From NCBI RefSeq assembly GCF_014641075.1, contig NZ_BMHP01000002.1:1116001-1180000 (forward strand): 64,000 bases of DNA, in the 5' to 3' direction. The first letter of the stretch is position 1. Each line of letters starts with the position of its first letter. Of this stretch, positions 24,301-33,263 are shown one piece after another. The notes under the pieces were generated by a model that worked only from the letters and a program-made list of their open reading frames with translations, made no database searches and was not told the origin of the DNA. Origin of the DNA: Paenibacillus nasutitermitis (lineage in GTDB: Bacteria > Bacillota > Bacilli > Paenibacillales > Paenibacillaceae). A program made the position numbers and the translations under genes.

Positions 24301-26175
24301 ATGCAACGCAAATGGATCGGATGGTTCGCCGCGCTTGCCGCTGCGGCATTATTAATTCCCTTCTCCCCCTGGTTCGGCACGACTAAACAACAGCCGGGAA
24401 AAAGCGCTGCTCCGATGAAATCGGCAGCGGCTTCGCAGGAGCATTCGATAAAGATGAAAACGATAAACCGGGATATGACAGCAACAGCACTTTTATGCAC
24501 AACGGAATGCTCCAGGAATCTTCATAAGATGATCCAATCTTCAAACGGCAATCCCAATAAAAAGCATTTGGACGAAATGATGCAAAAACACAAGCAAATG
24601 GTTTATCTGGTTTGGATGCATGAGGGCATAGCATCCACCAGGGGCAAAAAACCGAAGGATGACAATAAGGAGCTCCAGCATCATATGGCTTCCGCCAAAG
24701 CAAGTTTGAGCCGGGGAGAAGCTTATACCTCCACCTCGCTTAAGCTGCAAGGACACCGTTACGCCCTGGTGGCTGTTCCGGACAAACGGAAGAAAGGCGA
24801 TGGCATTATCGGCGTTATCCTTCAGGATCTCATTACGCAGGTGGAACGCCATCAGAAGCGCAACTTGCGAATTGTGCCTTACCCCGCTGAGGGCCAATAT
24901 AAAATCGAGTCCGTACTCCCCAACACAACAACCGATATTACAGTCGAAAACGGAGAAGACAACGGCAACGCCAGCCATTACCATATTAATGAGGTCGTAG
25001 TGAAATTCCAACAGCCGCCCTCAATAGATCAGCTGGAGCGGATGAAGCAGGATATTGGAGCGATATCCATGCGCAAGCTTACCCGAACCTATATTTTCCG
25101 CTCCAAAAAAATGGATGCCGATAGCATGATGGCCTATTTTAAAAACAATTGGCATATTGAGTATGTGGAACCACATTATTTGTATATGACCAACGATGTG
25201 GCCGATAATTCCCCAATTATCCCTAATGATGCACTCTATTCGGAATACCAGTGGAATTTGCCGACCATTGAAACGGAGAAAGGCTGGAATCTCACCAAAG
25301 GCAGCGACCAGGTTCTGGTAGCCGTGCTTGACACCGGAGTTCAGGCCGGACATCCCGACTTAAAGGGTAAAACGGTCACCGGGATTAACCTGGTCAGCGA
25401 GAATGACGCCCCGGATGACGATGTCGGTCACGGAACGCATGTGGCAGGCATCATTGCCGCCAATGTCAATAACGGCGAAGGCGTAGCGGGCCTCTCCTGG
25501 TACAATAAGCTGCTGCCTGTTAAGGTTCTCGATTCCAGCGGCGCAGGCTCTACCTATACAGTCGCACAGGGTATTATTTGGGCGACGGACAATGGAGCCA
25601 AAGTCATCAATATGAGTCTGGGCAACTATGCCGAGGCGGAATTTCTTCACGACGCCATTAAATATGCTTATGACCACGATGTCGTGCTGATCGCAGCAAG
25701 CGGAAATGATAATACCGACCGTCCCGGATATCCGGCAGCTTACCCGGAAGTGTTCGGCGTGGCATCCACCGATGCCGACGGGTCAAGGTCGTCATTCTCC
25801 AATTATGGCGACTATATTGATGCCGCTGCTCCGGGAGCCAGTATCGCCAGCACCTACCCTGGCAGCCAGTATGCCGCGTTATCGGGTACCTCGATGGCGT
25901 GTCCCCATGTTGCCGCCCTGGCAGGTCTGATCCGTTCCATCAATCCCGACCTGACCAATATTGAGGTGATGGATCTGATGCGCAAATCGGCAACCGATAT
26001 GGGCGATAAAGGAAAAGACATTTATTTCGGCTATGGGCAAATCGATATTGCCCGCGCTCTGGAGATGGCCAGCCAATCGAATATGTCGCTGCAGCAGTTC
26101 CAAAAACAGGTGGAGCAGCGGCTGGCGAAAATCAAAAATAAATATGCAGCGGAATTAACGGCAGCCAAAAAGTAA
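24301..26175 (+). CDS. Subtilisin-like S8 serine protease with long N-terminal extension
   Basis: A 624-residue exported or anchored protease. Order: hydrophobic signal or anchor (about 5-22), linker, then an extracytoplasmic region (about 50-180) with Cache-like features (YLVWMHEGIASTRG, GEAYTSTSL, RYALVAVPDKRKKGDGIIGV). Next come a fervidolysin-type prodomain (about 220-295), the S8 catalytic domain (about 310-590) and a charged helical tail. Catalytic triad: Asp344 (AVLDTGVQ), His377 (VGHGTHVAG) and Ser531 (LSGTSMACPHVA), with Asn in AASGND for the oxyanion hole. All are intact. Start: ATG at 24301, 10 nt after GAAGGAGG; earlier in-frame ATGs lack a ribosome site. Ends at a strong terminator. 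Confidence 0.92.
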   Translation: MQRKWIGWFAALAAAALLIPFSPWFGTTKQQPGKSAAPMKSAAASQEHSIKMKTINRDMTATALLCTTECSRNLHKMIQSSNGNPNKKHLDEMMQKHKQMVYLVWMHEGIASTRGKKPKDDNKELQHHMASAKASLSRGEAYTSTSLKLQGHRYALVAVPDKRKKGDGIIGVILQDLITQVERHQKRNLRIVPYPAEGQYKIESVLPNTTTDITVENGEDNGNASHYHINEVVVKFQQPPSIDQLERMKQDIGAISMRKLTRTYIFRSKKMDADSMMAYFKNNWHIEYVEPHYLYMTNDVADNSPIIPNDALYSEYQWNLPTIETEKGWNLTKGSDQVLVAVLDTGVQAGHPDLKGKTVTGINLVSENDAPDDDVGHGTHVAGIIAANVNNGEGVAGLSWYNKLLPVKVLDSSGAGSTYTVAQGIIWATDNGAKVINMSLGNYAEAEFLHDAIKYAYDHDVVLIAASGNDNTDRPGYPAAYPEVFGVASTDADGSRSSFSNYGDYIDAAAPGASIASTYPGSQYAALSGTSMACPHVAALAGLIRSINPDLTNIEVMDLMRKSATDMGDKGKDIYFGYGQIDIARALEMASQSNMSLQQFQKQVEQRLAKIKNKYAAELTAAKK

Positions 26176-26211
26176 GCGCCGAAAAATTGAAAACAAAACT
26201 TCCCCGCAAAC

Positions 26212-26268
26212 AAAAAACTGTTCCTTCTGCGCTCCTCAAAAAGAGCGGCAAAAGGAACAGTTTTTTTA
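26212..26268. terminator. Bidirectional terminator between the S8 protease and rnpB
   Basis: Long stem AAAAAACTGTTCCTT / AAGGAACAGTTTTTTT with an inner GCTC / GAGC extension. T runs on both strands allow it to close the protease (plus) and the RNase P RNA (minus). Confidence 0.9.
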
Positions 26269-26299
26269 GGAGCATGCGCCCCGTTGACTGTACTTAAAA

Positions 26300-26758
26300 T
26301 CGTTGCGGAAAGCTTGCCGTAAGCCGGGTTCTGTGCTTCCGGTGGTCCGAACGGGAACGACCCTCCCACTATCGAAGCGACAATCATCTATCTAGGCCGT
26401 TCATTGCTGAGCGGCTCAAGCAACCAACCCGAACGCTCCCCGGGCAAGGGTGCAGCTTCTAGGACAATGCCGCCGCAAGAAGCGGCGGCATGCCAACAAA
26501 ATCTGCTGCGTTCTCTCGGTCTTGCTCCAGATGGGGTTTACCAGCACCGTTGTCACCAACGGTCCTCGTGGTCTCTTACACCACGGTTCCACCCTTGCCT
26601 GTGCTGACTGTGAAGCCAGCCATCGGCGGTCCATTTCTGTGGCACTTTCCTTCGGCTCGCGCCGACTGGACGTTATCCAGCATCTCTGCCCTTCGGAGCC
26701 CGGACTTTCCTCTCGCAGCCTCACAGCTGCCAGCGATTGTCTGTCAAACTTTCCGTCA
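26300..26758 (-). ncRNA. rnpB: RNase P RNA
   Basis: RNA component of RNase P, which trims 5' leaders from pre-tRNAs. Hallmarks on the minus strand are AGAGGAAAGTCCGGGCTCC (P4 5' strand) and ACAGAACCCGGCTTA (P4 3' strand). A closing P1 helix pairs CGGAAAG near 26754 with CTTTCCG near 26306. Internal segments GGTAAACCCC, CTGGAGCAAGACC and CTTGAGCC look like the class A (ancestral) fold rather than class B of Bacillus subtilis. A GC-rich hairpin (CCGCCGC / GCGGCGG) near 26470-26490 is a variable arm. The 5' end is set by the promoter 26766-26794; the 3' end is approximate. Confidence 0.93.
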
Positions 26759-26765
26759 TCTAGCT

Positions 26766-26794
26766 AGTATACTAAGAAGCAGCCAAAAGCTCAA
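26766..26794 (-). promoter_or_regulatory. Sigma-A promoter of rnpB
   Basis: On the minus strand TTGAGC (26794-26789), a 17-nt spacer and TATACT (26771-26766). Initiation about 8 nt on matches the inferred RNA 5' end. Confidence 0.75.
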
Positions 26795-26848
26795 GGTCGA
26801 AAGCCATCCAGATTTACTTTATTATTCAAACTGCCGCATAAGAAGCGG

Positions 26849-27970
26849 TTAAATGAAGCGGAACGGTTCCGTATCCTCGCCGGACGCAATGGCTGTGGTT
26901 TGGTATTTGCGTTTGCCCAGTTCCGCGCTTAGCCAATCCGCTACCCGCGGCTTCATGATTTTCTCCACATTATGACCCGGATCAATAATGGACAAGCCAG
27001 CTGCCAGCGCGTCATGCGCTGTATGGTAGTCGATATCGCCTGTTATCAGTACATCCGCTCCGGCAAAAAGGGCGTGTTTTACGTACCGGCCTCCCGAACC
27101 GCCAAGGACCGCGGCTTTACGCACAACAGAATCCGGATCTCCTACCAATCGAACCGCCGGAACGTCAAATGCTTGTTTAACAAGCTCTGCGAGTCCGCCC
27201 AGCTTGATCGGCTCCGGAAGCTTCCCGACTCGGCCCAGTCCGTAGGAAGTGCCCGTATTCTCAAGCGGAAACAGATCATATGCGACCTCTTCATAGGGAT
27301 GTGCCTTTATCATCGCCTGGACGACTTTCCGCTGCAGACTCTGGGGGACGATTGTCTCCAGCCTCACTTCAGCGGCATGCTCCAGCTGCCCCTGCTTGCC
27401 GATAAACGGTTTTGCATGATCGCCAGGCAGGAATGTACCTGTGCCTTCGGATGAGAAGCTGCAGCAGCTGTAATTGCCCGTTGCTCCCGCGCCGGCATTC
27501 CAAATCGCCTGTTGAACAGCTTCCTGATGCGGTGCAGGCACATAAACGACCAGCTTGTACAGCTTGTCCGTATGCACAACCTCCAGACTCGCGCGTCCCT
27601 CCCGGACTATTCCGACCAGATCGGCCATCCAGTCATTGATCCCGCCTTCGGCTGTATCGAGATTGGTATGCGCAATGTAAACCGCAATATCATGCTTGAT
27701 CAGCTTCTCGTACAGCTTCCCGGCCGGCGTTGAAGTATCCAGCTTCGCAAGCGGTCTGTATATAATGGCATGATGAGCAATAATCAGCTCTGCACCAAGG
27801 GCGATCGCTTCATCGACCACCTTGTCGGTCACATCAAGAGCAATCAGCACCTTACTTATTTCTTTCTGCAGCGTACCCAGCTGCAGACCGATTTTATCGT
27901 TCTCCATGGCTAAATGTTTGGGAGCCAGCTGCTCCATTATTTGTATGACGGTTTGACCATGGGCAAACAT
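26849..27970 (-). CDS. yqfO: Nif3-like dinuclear metal-centre protein (YqfO)
   Basis: A 373-residue Nif3-family protein. The two halves that form the metal site are at the ends: LIIAHHAIIYRPL and IAHTNLDTAEGG near the N-terminus; GADVLITGDIDYHTAHDA and GHNVEKIMKP near the C-terminus. The middle (about 130-235) is the PII-like insert seen in YqfO (YKLVVYVPAPHQEAVQQA, KAHPYEEVAYDLF). Its molecular function is unsettled; members form hexameric toroids. The ATG has GGAGGTG 7 nt upstream and lies inside the end of trmK (34-nt overlap), so the two are translationally coupled. Confidence 0.93.
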   Translation of the reverse strand: MFAHGQTVIQIMEQLAPKHLAMENDKIGLQLGTLQKEISKVLIALDVTDKVVDEAIALGAELIIAHHAIIYRPLAKLDTSTPAGKLYEKLIKHDIAVYIAHTNLDTAEGGINDWMADLVGIVREGRASLEVVHTDKLYKLVVYVPAPHQEAVQQAIWNAGAGATGNYSCCSFSSEGTGTFLPGDHAKPFIGKQGQLEHAAEVRLETIVPQSLQRKVVQAMIKAHPYEEVAYDLFPLENTGTSYGLGRVGKLPEPIKLGGLAELVKQAFDVPAVRLVGDPDSVVRKAAVLGGSGGRYVKHALFAGADVLITGDIDYHTAHDALAAGLSIIDPGHNVEKIMKPRVADWLSAELGKRKYQTTAIASGEDTEPFRFI

Positions 27971-28728
27971 TCAAGCACCTCCTCAATCTGCTGCATTTCG
28001 CCAGCAAGCACTGCTTGTTTATCTCTGGATTCATCAAGCGCCGACAGGGAAAGCTGCCTCCGGACGCGCTCCAGCTTATCAAGCTCCATGCGCCATTTCT
28101 TTCTCAGCAGCTCCTCGCCGTTATGCAGCAGGTACGGTCCCATCCGGAACAGCCATTCCTTTCGGGAAGCATCAGGCATCTTCAGCGGGAGTGATGAGAC
28201 ATTGTACAAGCGGCTGTTGCATGCCTGTGCCTCCTGCTGATCCCCGCAGACAAGCGCATGCAGCACCTCATAGATACGTCCGTCTTCCTCAATAATTGTC
28301 TCTTCCTGGAGTACATAGTCGCGGCTGACAAGCCAGCGCCGTACATGATCCTCCCCGACGTTGGGCTGAAGCACCAGCTCGCTGACTCCGTTTAACCGGC
28401 CAGCGGCCCAGCCTGCTTCGAGAATGTCGGTCATCAGGCTCCCGCCCATGCCCGCAAGGATAACCGTATCCGCTTCTCCAGGGGACAGGACGGAGAGCCC
28501 GTCTCCTTGCCGGACATCGATCAATGCCGTCAGACCGGCTTCAGCGGCTCCCTTCCGGGCAGCCTGGAAAGGACCGATATTCAGCTCGCCGGCAATAGCC
28601 GTCGGGCATTTGCCGCTCTGCACCAGATATACCGGGAGCAGGGCATGGTCTGAACCGATATCGGCAGCCCGTGCGCCCGCTCGCACGAAATCAGCGATGG
28701 TTTGTAGCCGTTTGGATATTTTTATCAT
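27937..28728 (-). CDS. trmK: tRNA (adenine(22)-N1)-methyltransferase TrmK
   Basis: A 263-residue SAM-dependent enzyme (YqfN) that makes m1A22 in bacterial tRNAs. Motifs are RAGARAADIGSDHALLPVYL (SAM loop), VILAGMGGSLM and LVLQPNVGEDHVRRWL (catalytic NPPY-like position) in the N-terminal Rossmann domain. The C-terminal part is a coiled-coil helical domain (KKWRMELDKLERVRRQLS). The start ATG at 28728 follows the upstream gene's stop by 1 nt and has no strong ribosome site, suggesting coupled translation. The yqfN-yqfO order after sigA matches Bacillus. Confidence 0.93.
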   Translation of the reverse strand: MIKISKRLQTIADFVRAGARAADIGSDHALLPVYLVQSGKCPTAIAGELNIGPFQAARKGAAEAGLTALIDVRQGDGLSVLSPGEADTVILAGMGGSLMTDILEAGWAAGRLNGVSELVLQPNVGEDHVRRWLVSRDYVLQEETIIEEDGRIYEVLHALVCGDQQEAQACNSRLYNVSSLPLKMPDASRKEWLFRMGPYLLHNGEELLRKKWRMELDKLERVRRQLSLSALDESRDKQAVLAGEMQQIEEVLECLPMVKPSYK

Positions 28729-28729
28729 A

Positions 28730-29557
28730 TTAAGCAACCCACGCAATCCATTGTTTTCTTAATCCGAAAAGAAGGAAACCTCCGGTAATGATTTTAATGA
28801 TAAGCTGAAGCTGCAGCCAGATTTGATCCTTGGCAAACACAGCGGAGTATAATTCCGGCATAAACCAGATTAACGCTCCAGCCGCAAACAGCACAGCCGA
28901 TGCCGGCCTTGACCAGCGGTGAAAGAACCAACTGCACCAGCCAAATACAAACGCCGCCGGAAGCCAAAAAAGCTGAATCTCATACCACTCGGGGGCACTG
29001 AAATTATTGAACAGCACCCAGGCGTAAACAAGAAATGAGGCGATCCAGCCGCATAGATGGAGCAGAGGGATCCGGGCACTGATGCCAAAAACGATCCACA
29101 CCAGTGAACATAGGGCAAGCAGCCCCGCTTTCCAGCCCCAAGCCTCCAGCTCATGCAGCTGAAGCATATACATCCCAGCACCAAGCATGAGCAGCATGCC
29201 AACCCCGATCAAGCCAATACCGGCAGATTCATTCTTCTGGCGGTAGCGTTGTCCAAAAAAGAGAAATCCAAGGACTGTTGATAAGACGAGGCCAATTTGC
29301 AATAGAGGATGAAAAAAGCTAAAATAAAGGACAACAAAACAAATCAAGGAAAAAATTCCAAAAGCAAGGAACCATATCTTCCAGGATGCTTTCGCAGCAG
29401 CCTGCGCCGCTTTACCAGTGAGCGTCGAAGGCGCTCGTACCGCCCCTTCATCCACATATAAATTAAGCAAAAAATCGCAATATTGTTCCGGCAGCAGCTT
29501 GCTTCGCTGCCAGTGCTCAATTTCTTTTATAATCGTTTTGCGCCGGTCCTGCTCCAT
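28730..29557 (-). CDS. Multi-pass membrane protein, DUF2157-like
   Basis: A ~275-residue protein. The cytoplasmic N-terminus (about 1-60: KTIIKEIEHWQRSKLLPEQY, then LLNLYVDEG) is followed by about eight hydrophobic helices with short loops. The N-terminal 'helix-W-x-x-LLPEQ' pattern resembles DUF2157 membrane proteins. Function unknown. Start ATG at 29557 with GAGGG 5 nt upstream. It sits between sigA and trmK and is read with trmK (TAA then ATG almost touching). Bacillus subtilis has cytochrome cccA near this place, so this gene is a lineage-specific occupant. Confidence 0.75.
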   Translation of the reverse strand: MEQDRRKTIIKEIEHWQRSKLLPEQYCDFLLNLYVDEGAVRAPSTLTGKAAQAAAKASWKIWFLAFGIFSLICFVVLYFSFFHPLLQIGLVLSTVLGFLFFGQRYRQKNESAGIGLIGVGMLLMLGAGMYMLQLHELEAWGWKAGLLALCSLVWIVFGISARIPLLHLCGWIASFLVYAWVLFNNFSAPEWYEIQLFWLPAAFVFGWCSWFFHRWSRPASAVLFAAGALIWFMPELYSAVFAKDQIWLQLQLIIKIITGGFLLFGLRKQWIAWVA

Positions 29558-29644
29558 GTTGACCCTCGTTCCTTTCGGGCGGCATATTTCCAAACCTTCA
29601 GCGGGTACATCATGATGGGATTAAATGCTGCAAGAAGTTCTTAG

Positions 29645-29677
29645 AAAAAAGACCTCGCTGCCGCAGCAGAAAGGTCC
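29645..29677 (-). terminator. Terminator of dnaG-sigA
   Basis: Stem GACCT / AGGTC around a nested CTGCTGC / GCAGCG arm, followed by T6 on the minus strand, shortly after the sigA stop. Confidence 0.78.
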
Positions 29678-29683
29678 TCAGCT

Positions 29684-30811
29684 TTATTCGAGAAAATCCT
29701 TCAACCGCTTGCTGCGGCTTGGATGTCTTAACTTACGCAGCGCTTTGGCTTCAATTTGACGTATCCGCTCGCGCGTAACGCCAAACACCTTGCCTACTTC
29801 CTCAAGCGTACGGGTTCGACCGTCATCCAGGCCAAAACGCAGACGCAGCACATTCTCCTCGCGTTCAGTCAAGGTATCGAGAACATCTTCAAGCTGCTCC
29901 TTGAGCAATTCGTACGCAGCCGCATCCGCCGGAGCGAGAGCTTCCTGATCTTCAATGAAGTCCCCGAGATGCGAATCGTCTTCTTCACCAATAGGTGTTT
30001 CCAGCGATACCGGCTCCTGGGCTATTTTCATAATTTCCCGAACCTTCTCTGTACTCAAATCCATTTCGGCTGCTATTTCTTCGGGACTTGGCTCCCGCCC
30101 GAGCTCCTGCAGCAGTTGCCGGGATACTCTTACCAGCTTATTAATCGTTTCTACCATATGAACCGGAATCCGGATCGTCCGCGCTTGATCGGCGATAGCC
30201 CTTGTAATGGCTTGGCGAATCCACCATGTTGCATACGTACTGAATTTGTAGCCTTTGGTATGATCAAACTTCTCAACTGCCTTAATCAATCCCATATTCC
30301 CTTCCTGGATCAGGTCGAGAAATAACATGCCTCTTCCCACATACCGCTTGGCAATACTGACCACAAGCCGGAGATTGGCTTCAGCCAGACGGCGTTTCGC
30401 TTCCTCATCGCCGTTCTCGATCCGTTTGGCCAACTCTACCTCATCATCCGCGGATAAAAGCGGAACTCGTCCGATCTCTTTCAAATACATCCGGACGGGG
30501 TCGTTGATTTTAATTCCTGGCGGGAGTGCCAAATCGTCGTCGAAATTGAATTCGTCGGGTTCTCTCTCCTGATCTTCCCTGTCTCTGCTTGTCGGGAGAT
30601 CATCATTTTCATTTAAAACTTCAATTCCGATATCATCGAGCTGTTCGAAAAATTCATCAATTTGCTCCGGATCCTGATCAAACGGCGAAAGCTTCTCCAT
30701 GATCTCTTTGTAGGTTAAGGAGGATCTTTTCTTGCCGTGTTCAATCAGCTGCTCTTTGACAATCTCCAGCTTCTGTTCGATATCCAGTTCAGTATGTTGA
30801 TCATTCGCCAT
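29684..30811 (-). CDS. sigA: RNA polymerase primary sigma factor SigA (RpoD)
   Basis: The 375-residue housekeeping sigma factor. A short region 1.1 is followed by an acidic linker ([17 protein letters not shown]) and region 1.2/2 ([33 protein letters not shown], the core-binding [14 protein letters not shown]). Next are the -10 recognition helix [15 protein letters not shown], region 3 ([14 protein letters not shown]) and region 4.2 ([20 protein letters not shown]) for the -35 box. Length equals that of Bacillus SigA. GGAGGGAG precedes the ATG. It follows dnaG after 33 nt in the classic dnaG-sigA macromolecular synthesis arrangement. Confidence 0.98.
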   Translation of the reverse strand: MANDQHTELDIEQKLEIVKEQLIEHGKKRSSLTYKEIMEKLSPFDQDPEQIDEFFEQLDDIGIEVLNENDDLPTSRDREDQEREPDEFNFDDDLALPPGIKINDPVRMYLKEIGRVPLLSADDEVELAKRIENGDEEAKRRLAEANLRLVVSIAKRYVGRGMLFLDLIQEGNMGLIKAVEKFDHTKGYKFSTYATWWIRQAITRAIADQARTIRIPVHMVETINKLVRVSRQLLQELGREPSPEEIAAEMDLSTEKVREIMKIAQEPVSLETPIGEEDDSHLGDFIEDQEALAPADAAAYELLKEQLEDVLDTLTEREENVLRLRFGLDDGRTRTLEEVGKVFGVTRERIRQIEAKALRKLRHPSRSKRLKDFLE

Positions 30812-30844
30812 ATTCCGACTCCCTCCTCCCTAGAAACGATCATC

Positions 30845-32680
30845 CTACTGTCCTTTAAGCTGTCTCTCTAGGGCAATAATCTCACTTGCAATTCGAGCCG
30901 CCAACAATACGTCGCCGGATCGTTCCGCCTGCACCATTTCTTCTTTCTTATGCTCGATTCCACGAAATCGCGGCACTTTTTGAATTTCCATAATATAGTG
31001 AGCGAGCAGCTGCTCGTCGAACGGAAAATCATCGTCCATCATTAAGATTGAAGCTGCCGTCCTCTCCAGACGGTCATCCTGGAGCGAAGCGATAAATCGG
31101 CTGATATCCGGATCATGGCCTTGCGCATAATAGGCATATAAGTAAGCAGCAAGCGCTGCGTGATCCTCCACGTTAAAAGCTTCCCCGAGCTGGTCGTGTA
31201 CCGCTTGCGCCGTTTCGCTATCCTGCAGCATTCGGGCCAGAAGCCTGCGCTCTGCTACCTGATAGGCCGGAAGGACAGACGGCGAAGAAGGCGTACGACG
31301 GATTTCATTCCTACCATTATTCCACGAATTGTCGTTATTATCCCTTTGAGGTTTCAATTTCTGATGCTGCTGTCTATGATGAAAGCAGTCTTGTTTAAGG
31401 GACTCTAGAGATATATCGAACTCCCGGGACAGTTCTTTGAGATAAAACTCCCGCTCGGTCGAAGAATCCAGCTCGGCAATGATGGCGACAGCCTCGAGCA
31501 TGTAATTCTTCTGGCCCTCTTCTTCTAGGAGTATATGGTTTTTCTTCGCATATATTAGTTTAAATTTCGTGACCGAGACAGGACGCTCAATCGTCTCCCG
31601 GATAAAAGCCTCGGCCCCTTTGCGTTCAATAAATTCATCGGGATCCATGCCTTTGGGGAGCATGGCCACCAACACGCGAAGACCGGATTTTTCGAGCAAA
31701 GGAATGGTTTTGAAGACCGCAGCTTGTCCGGCACTGTCGCCATCGTAGCAAATTAGCACTTCATCGACGTTCCGTTGAAGGATCATGGCATGGTTTTCCG
31801 TCAGCGAGGTTCCCATCGTGGCTATGCCGTTCGTTACACCAGCCGTCCAGGCCTTGATCACATCCATATAGCCTTCAAACAATACAGCGCGTCTTGTTTT
31901 GCGCATGGCAGCTCTTGATTGATGAAAATTATACAAACTGCGGCTCTTGTTGAATAACATGGTTTCCGGCGAATTCAAATATTTGGGCTGTCCCTCGCCA
32001 AGTATTCGTCCTGCAAGAGCGATCGCCTTGCCTTCACTATTGCGGATTGGAAACATGATTCGGTCCCGGAACCGGTCAATATATCCGCTGCCATCCTGCT
32101 TTGCGATCAGCAGGCCGCCCTTCTCCATGGCTTCCGCCTTGAATTCCCGCTTGTCCAGGAAACGAACGAGCGTATCCCACTCCGGCGGCGCGTAGCCGAT
32201 CATAAACTGGTCAATCTGTTTGTCGCTCACTCCTCGCGAACGCAGGTATTCCAAAGCCGGTTGACCGTGGGAGGTATTCATCAGCAGATAATGATACAGC
32301 TTGGACGTAAGCTCATGTGCCTCAATCAGCTTGTCGCGTTCGCCTGACTGGGCCGCATCATAGCTGTCGGCATTCCCTGTCCACGTTACCGGAATCCCGG
32401 CATCCTCCGCCATGATACGTACGGCCTCGGGAAACGAATAGCTTTCGATTTCTTCGACGAATTTAATCGCATTCCCGCCTTTACCGCACCCGTAGCAGTA
32501 AAAGATCTGTTTCTCCGGTGTAACGGTGAACGAAGGCGTTTTCTCTGAATGAAAAGGGCATAGCCCCTTCATATATTTGCCTTGTTTCGACAGGCTGACA
32601 TACTTCCCAACCGTCTCTACGATATCATGATGACGCAGCACCGCTTCAATGACGGAATCAGGTATTTTAGCGTAAGCCAT
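30845..32680 (-). CDS. dnaG: DNA primase DnaG
   Basis: A 611-residue primase that makes RNA primers at the replication fork. The N-terminal CHC2 zinc finger is GLCPFHSEKTPSF with YCYGCGKGGNAI. A TOPRIM core follows with VLFEGYMDVIKAW and LICYDGDSAGQAA. The C-terminal helicase-binding region (about 450-611) comes after a polar linker rich in Gln, Asn and Arg. All metal-binding acidic residues are present. GGTGGGGG lies just before the ATG. It is followed by sigA; yqxD lies 38 nt upstream. Confidence 0.98.
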   Translation of the reverse strand: MAYAKIPDSVIEAVLRHHDIVETVGKYVSLSKQGKYMKGLCPFHSEKTPSFTVTPEKQIFYCYGCGKGGNAIKFVEEIESYSFPEAVRIMAEDAGIPVTWTGNADSYDAAQSGERDKLIEAHELTSKLYHYLLMNTSHGQPALEYLRSRGVSDKQIDQFMIGYAPPEWDTLVRFLDKREFKAEAMEKGGLLIAKQDGSGYIDRFRDRIMFPIRNSEGKAIALAGRILGEGQPKYLNSPETMLFNKSRSLYNFHQSRAAMRKTRRAVLFEGYMDVIKAWTAGVTNGIATMGTSLTENHAMILQRNVDEVLICYDGDSAGQAAVFKTIPLLEKSGLRVLVAMLPKGMDPDEFIERKGAEAFIRETIERPVSVTKFKLIYAKKNHILLEEEGQKNYMLEAVAIIAELDSSTEREFYLKELSREFDISLESLKQDCFHHRQQHQKLKPQRDNNDNSWNNGRNEIRRTPSSPSVLPAYQVAERRLLARMLQDSETAQAVHDQLGEAFNVEDHAALAAYLYAYYAQGHDPDISRFIASLQDDRLERTAASILMMDDDFPFDEQLLAHYIMEIQKVPRFRGIEHKKEEMVQAERSGDVLLAARIASEIIALERQLKGQ

Positions 32681-32718
32681 ACACCCCCACCTTCATCCTA
32701 AACATGTTTAAATATTCG

Positions 32719-33186
32719 CTAAGATTCATCATTCTCCTGCCGGTCATGTAAAACTTTTGTCAGCTTTTGCTGAAAACGGATCCGATCCTCGGCTGTCATT
32801 GCTTTGGGGCCTTTCGTTTTGCCGCCGCTTCTCCTGCGTTTGGCCAGCTCATGCCGGCGTTCCATGAGATAATCAATATTGCTTTCATCATACTGCTGTC
32901 CGCGATTCGACAGCGCAATAGCCCCTTTAGCCAGCACAATTGTTGCCAGTCCGAAGTCCTGGGTAACCACGATATCGCCTCGTGCGACGTGGTTGGCAAT
33001 ATACAAATCAACCGATTGATCGCCTTTATCCACCTGTACAACCGAAATTCCCGCCCCTGGCTCCAAACGATGATCGTATGAAGCGACCATCAGTACGGGG
33101 ATTGACATCATCCGCGCTACTTCTACAATCTCGCGTTTGACCGGACAGGCATCGGCATCCACAACAATAGTCGGGGTATTTGCCAC
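32719..33186 (-). CDS. yqxD: YaiI/YqxD family (DUF188) protein
   Basis: A 155-residue protein with a PIN-like fold: IVVDADACPVK at the start, RGDIVVTQDFGLATIVLAKGA in the middle and a basic C-terminal tail (AKRRRSGGKTKGP). The conserved acidic residues (Asp-x-Asp, QD) suggest a nuclease-like site, but the function is unknown. It begins with GTG; only a weak AAGG is nearby. The ppsR-yqxD-dnaG order is as in Bacillus. A small palindrome AAACATGTTT lies between it and dnaG. Confidence 0.92.
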   Translation of the reverse strand: MANTPTIVVDADACPVKREIVEVARMMSIPVLMVASYDHRLEPGAGISVVQVDKGDQSVDLYIANHVARGDIVVTQDFGLATIVLAKGAIALSNRGQQYDESNIDYLMERRHELAKRRRSGGKTKGPKAMTAEDRIRFQQKLTKVLHDRQENDES

Positions 33187-33263
33187 CTTATTGCATCACC
33201 GCATCCTTAGGATAAGTACTGTACTCTGTTATATACGGCAAAAGATAAAAAAATCCTGCTACA

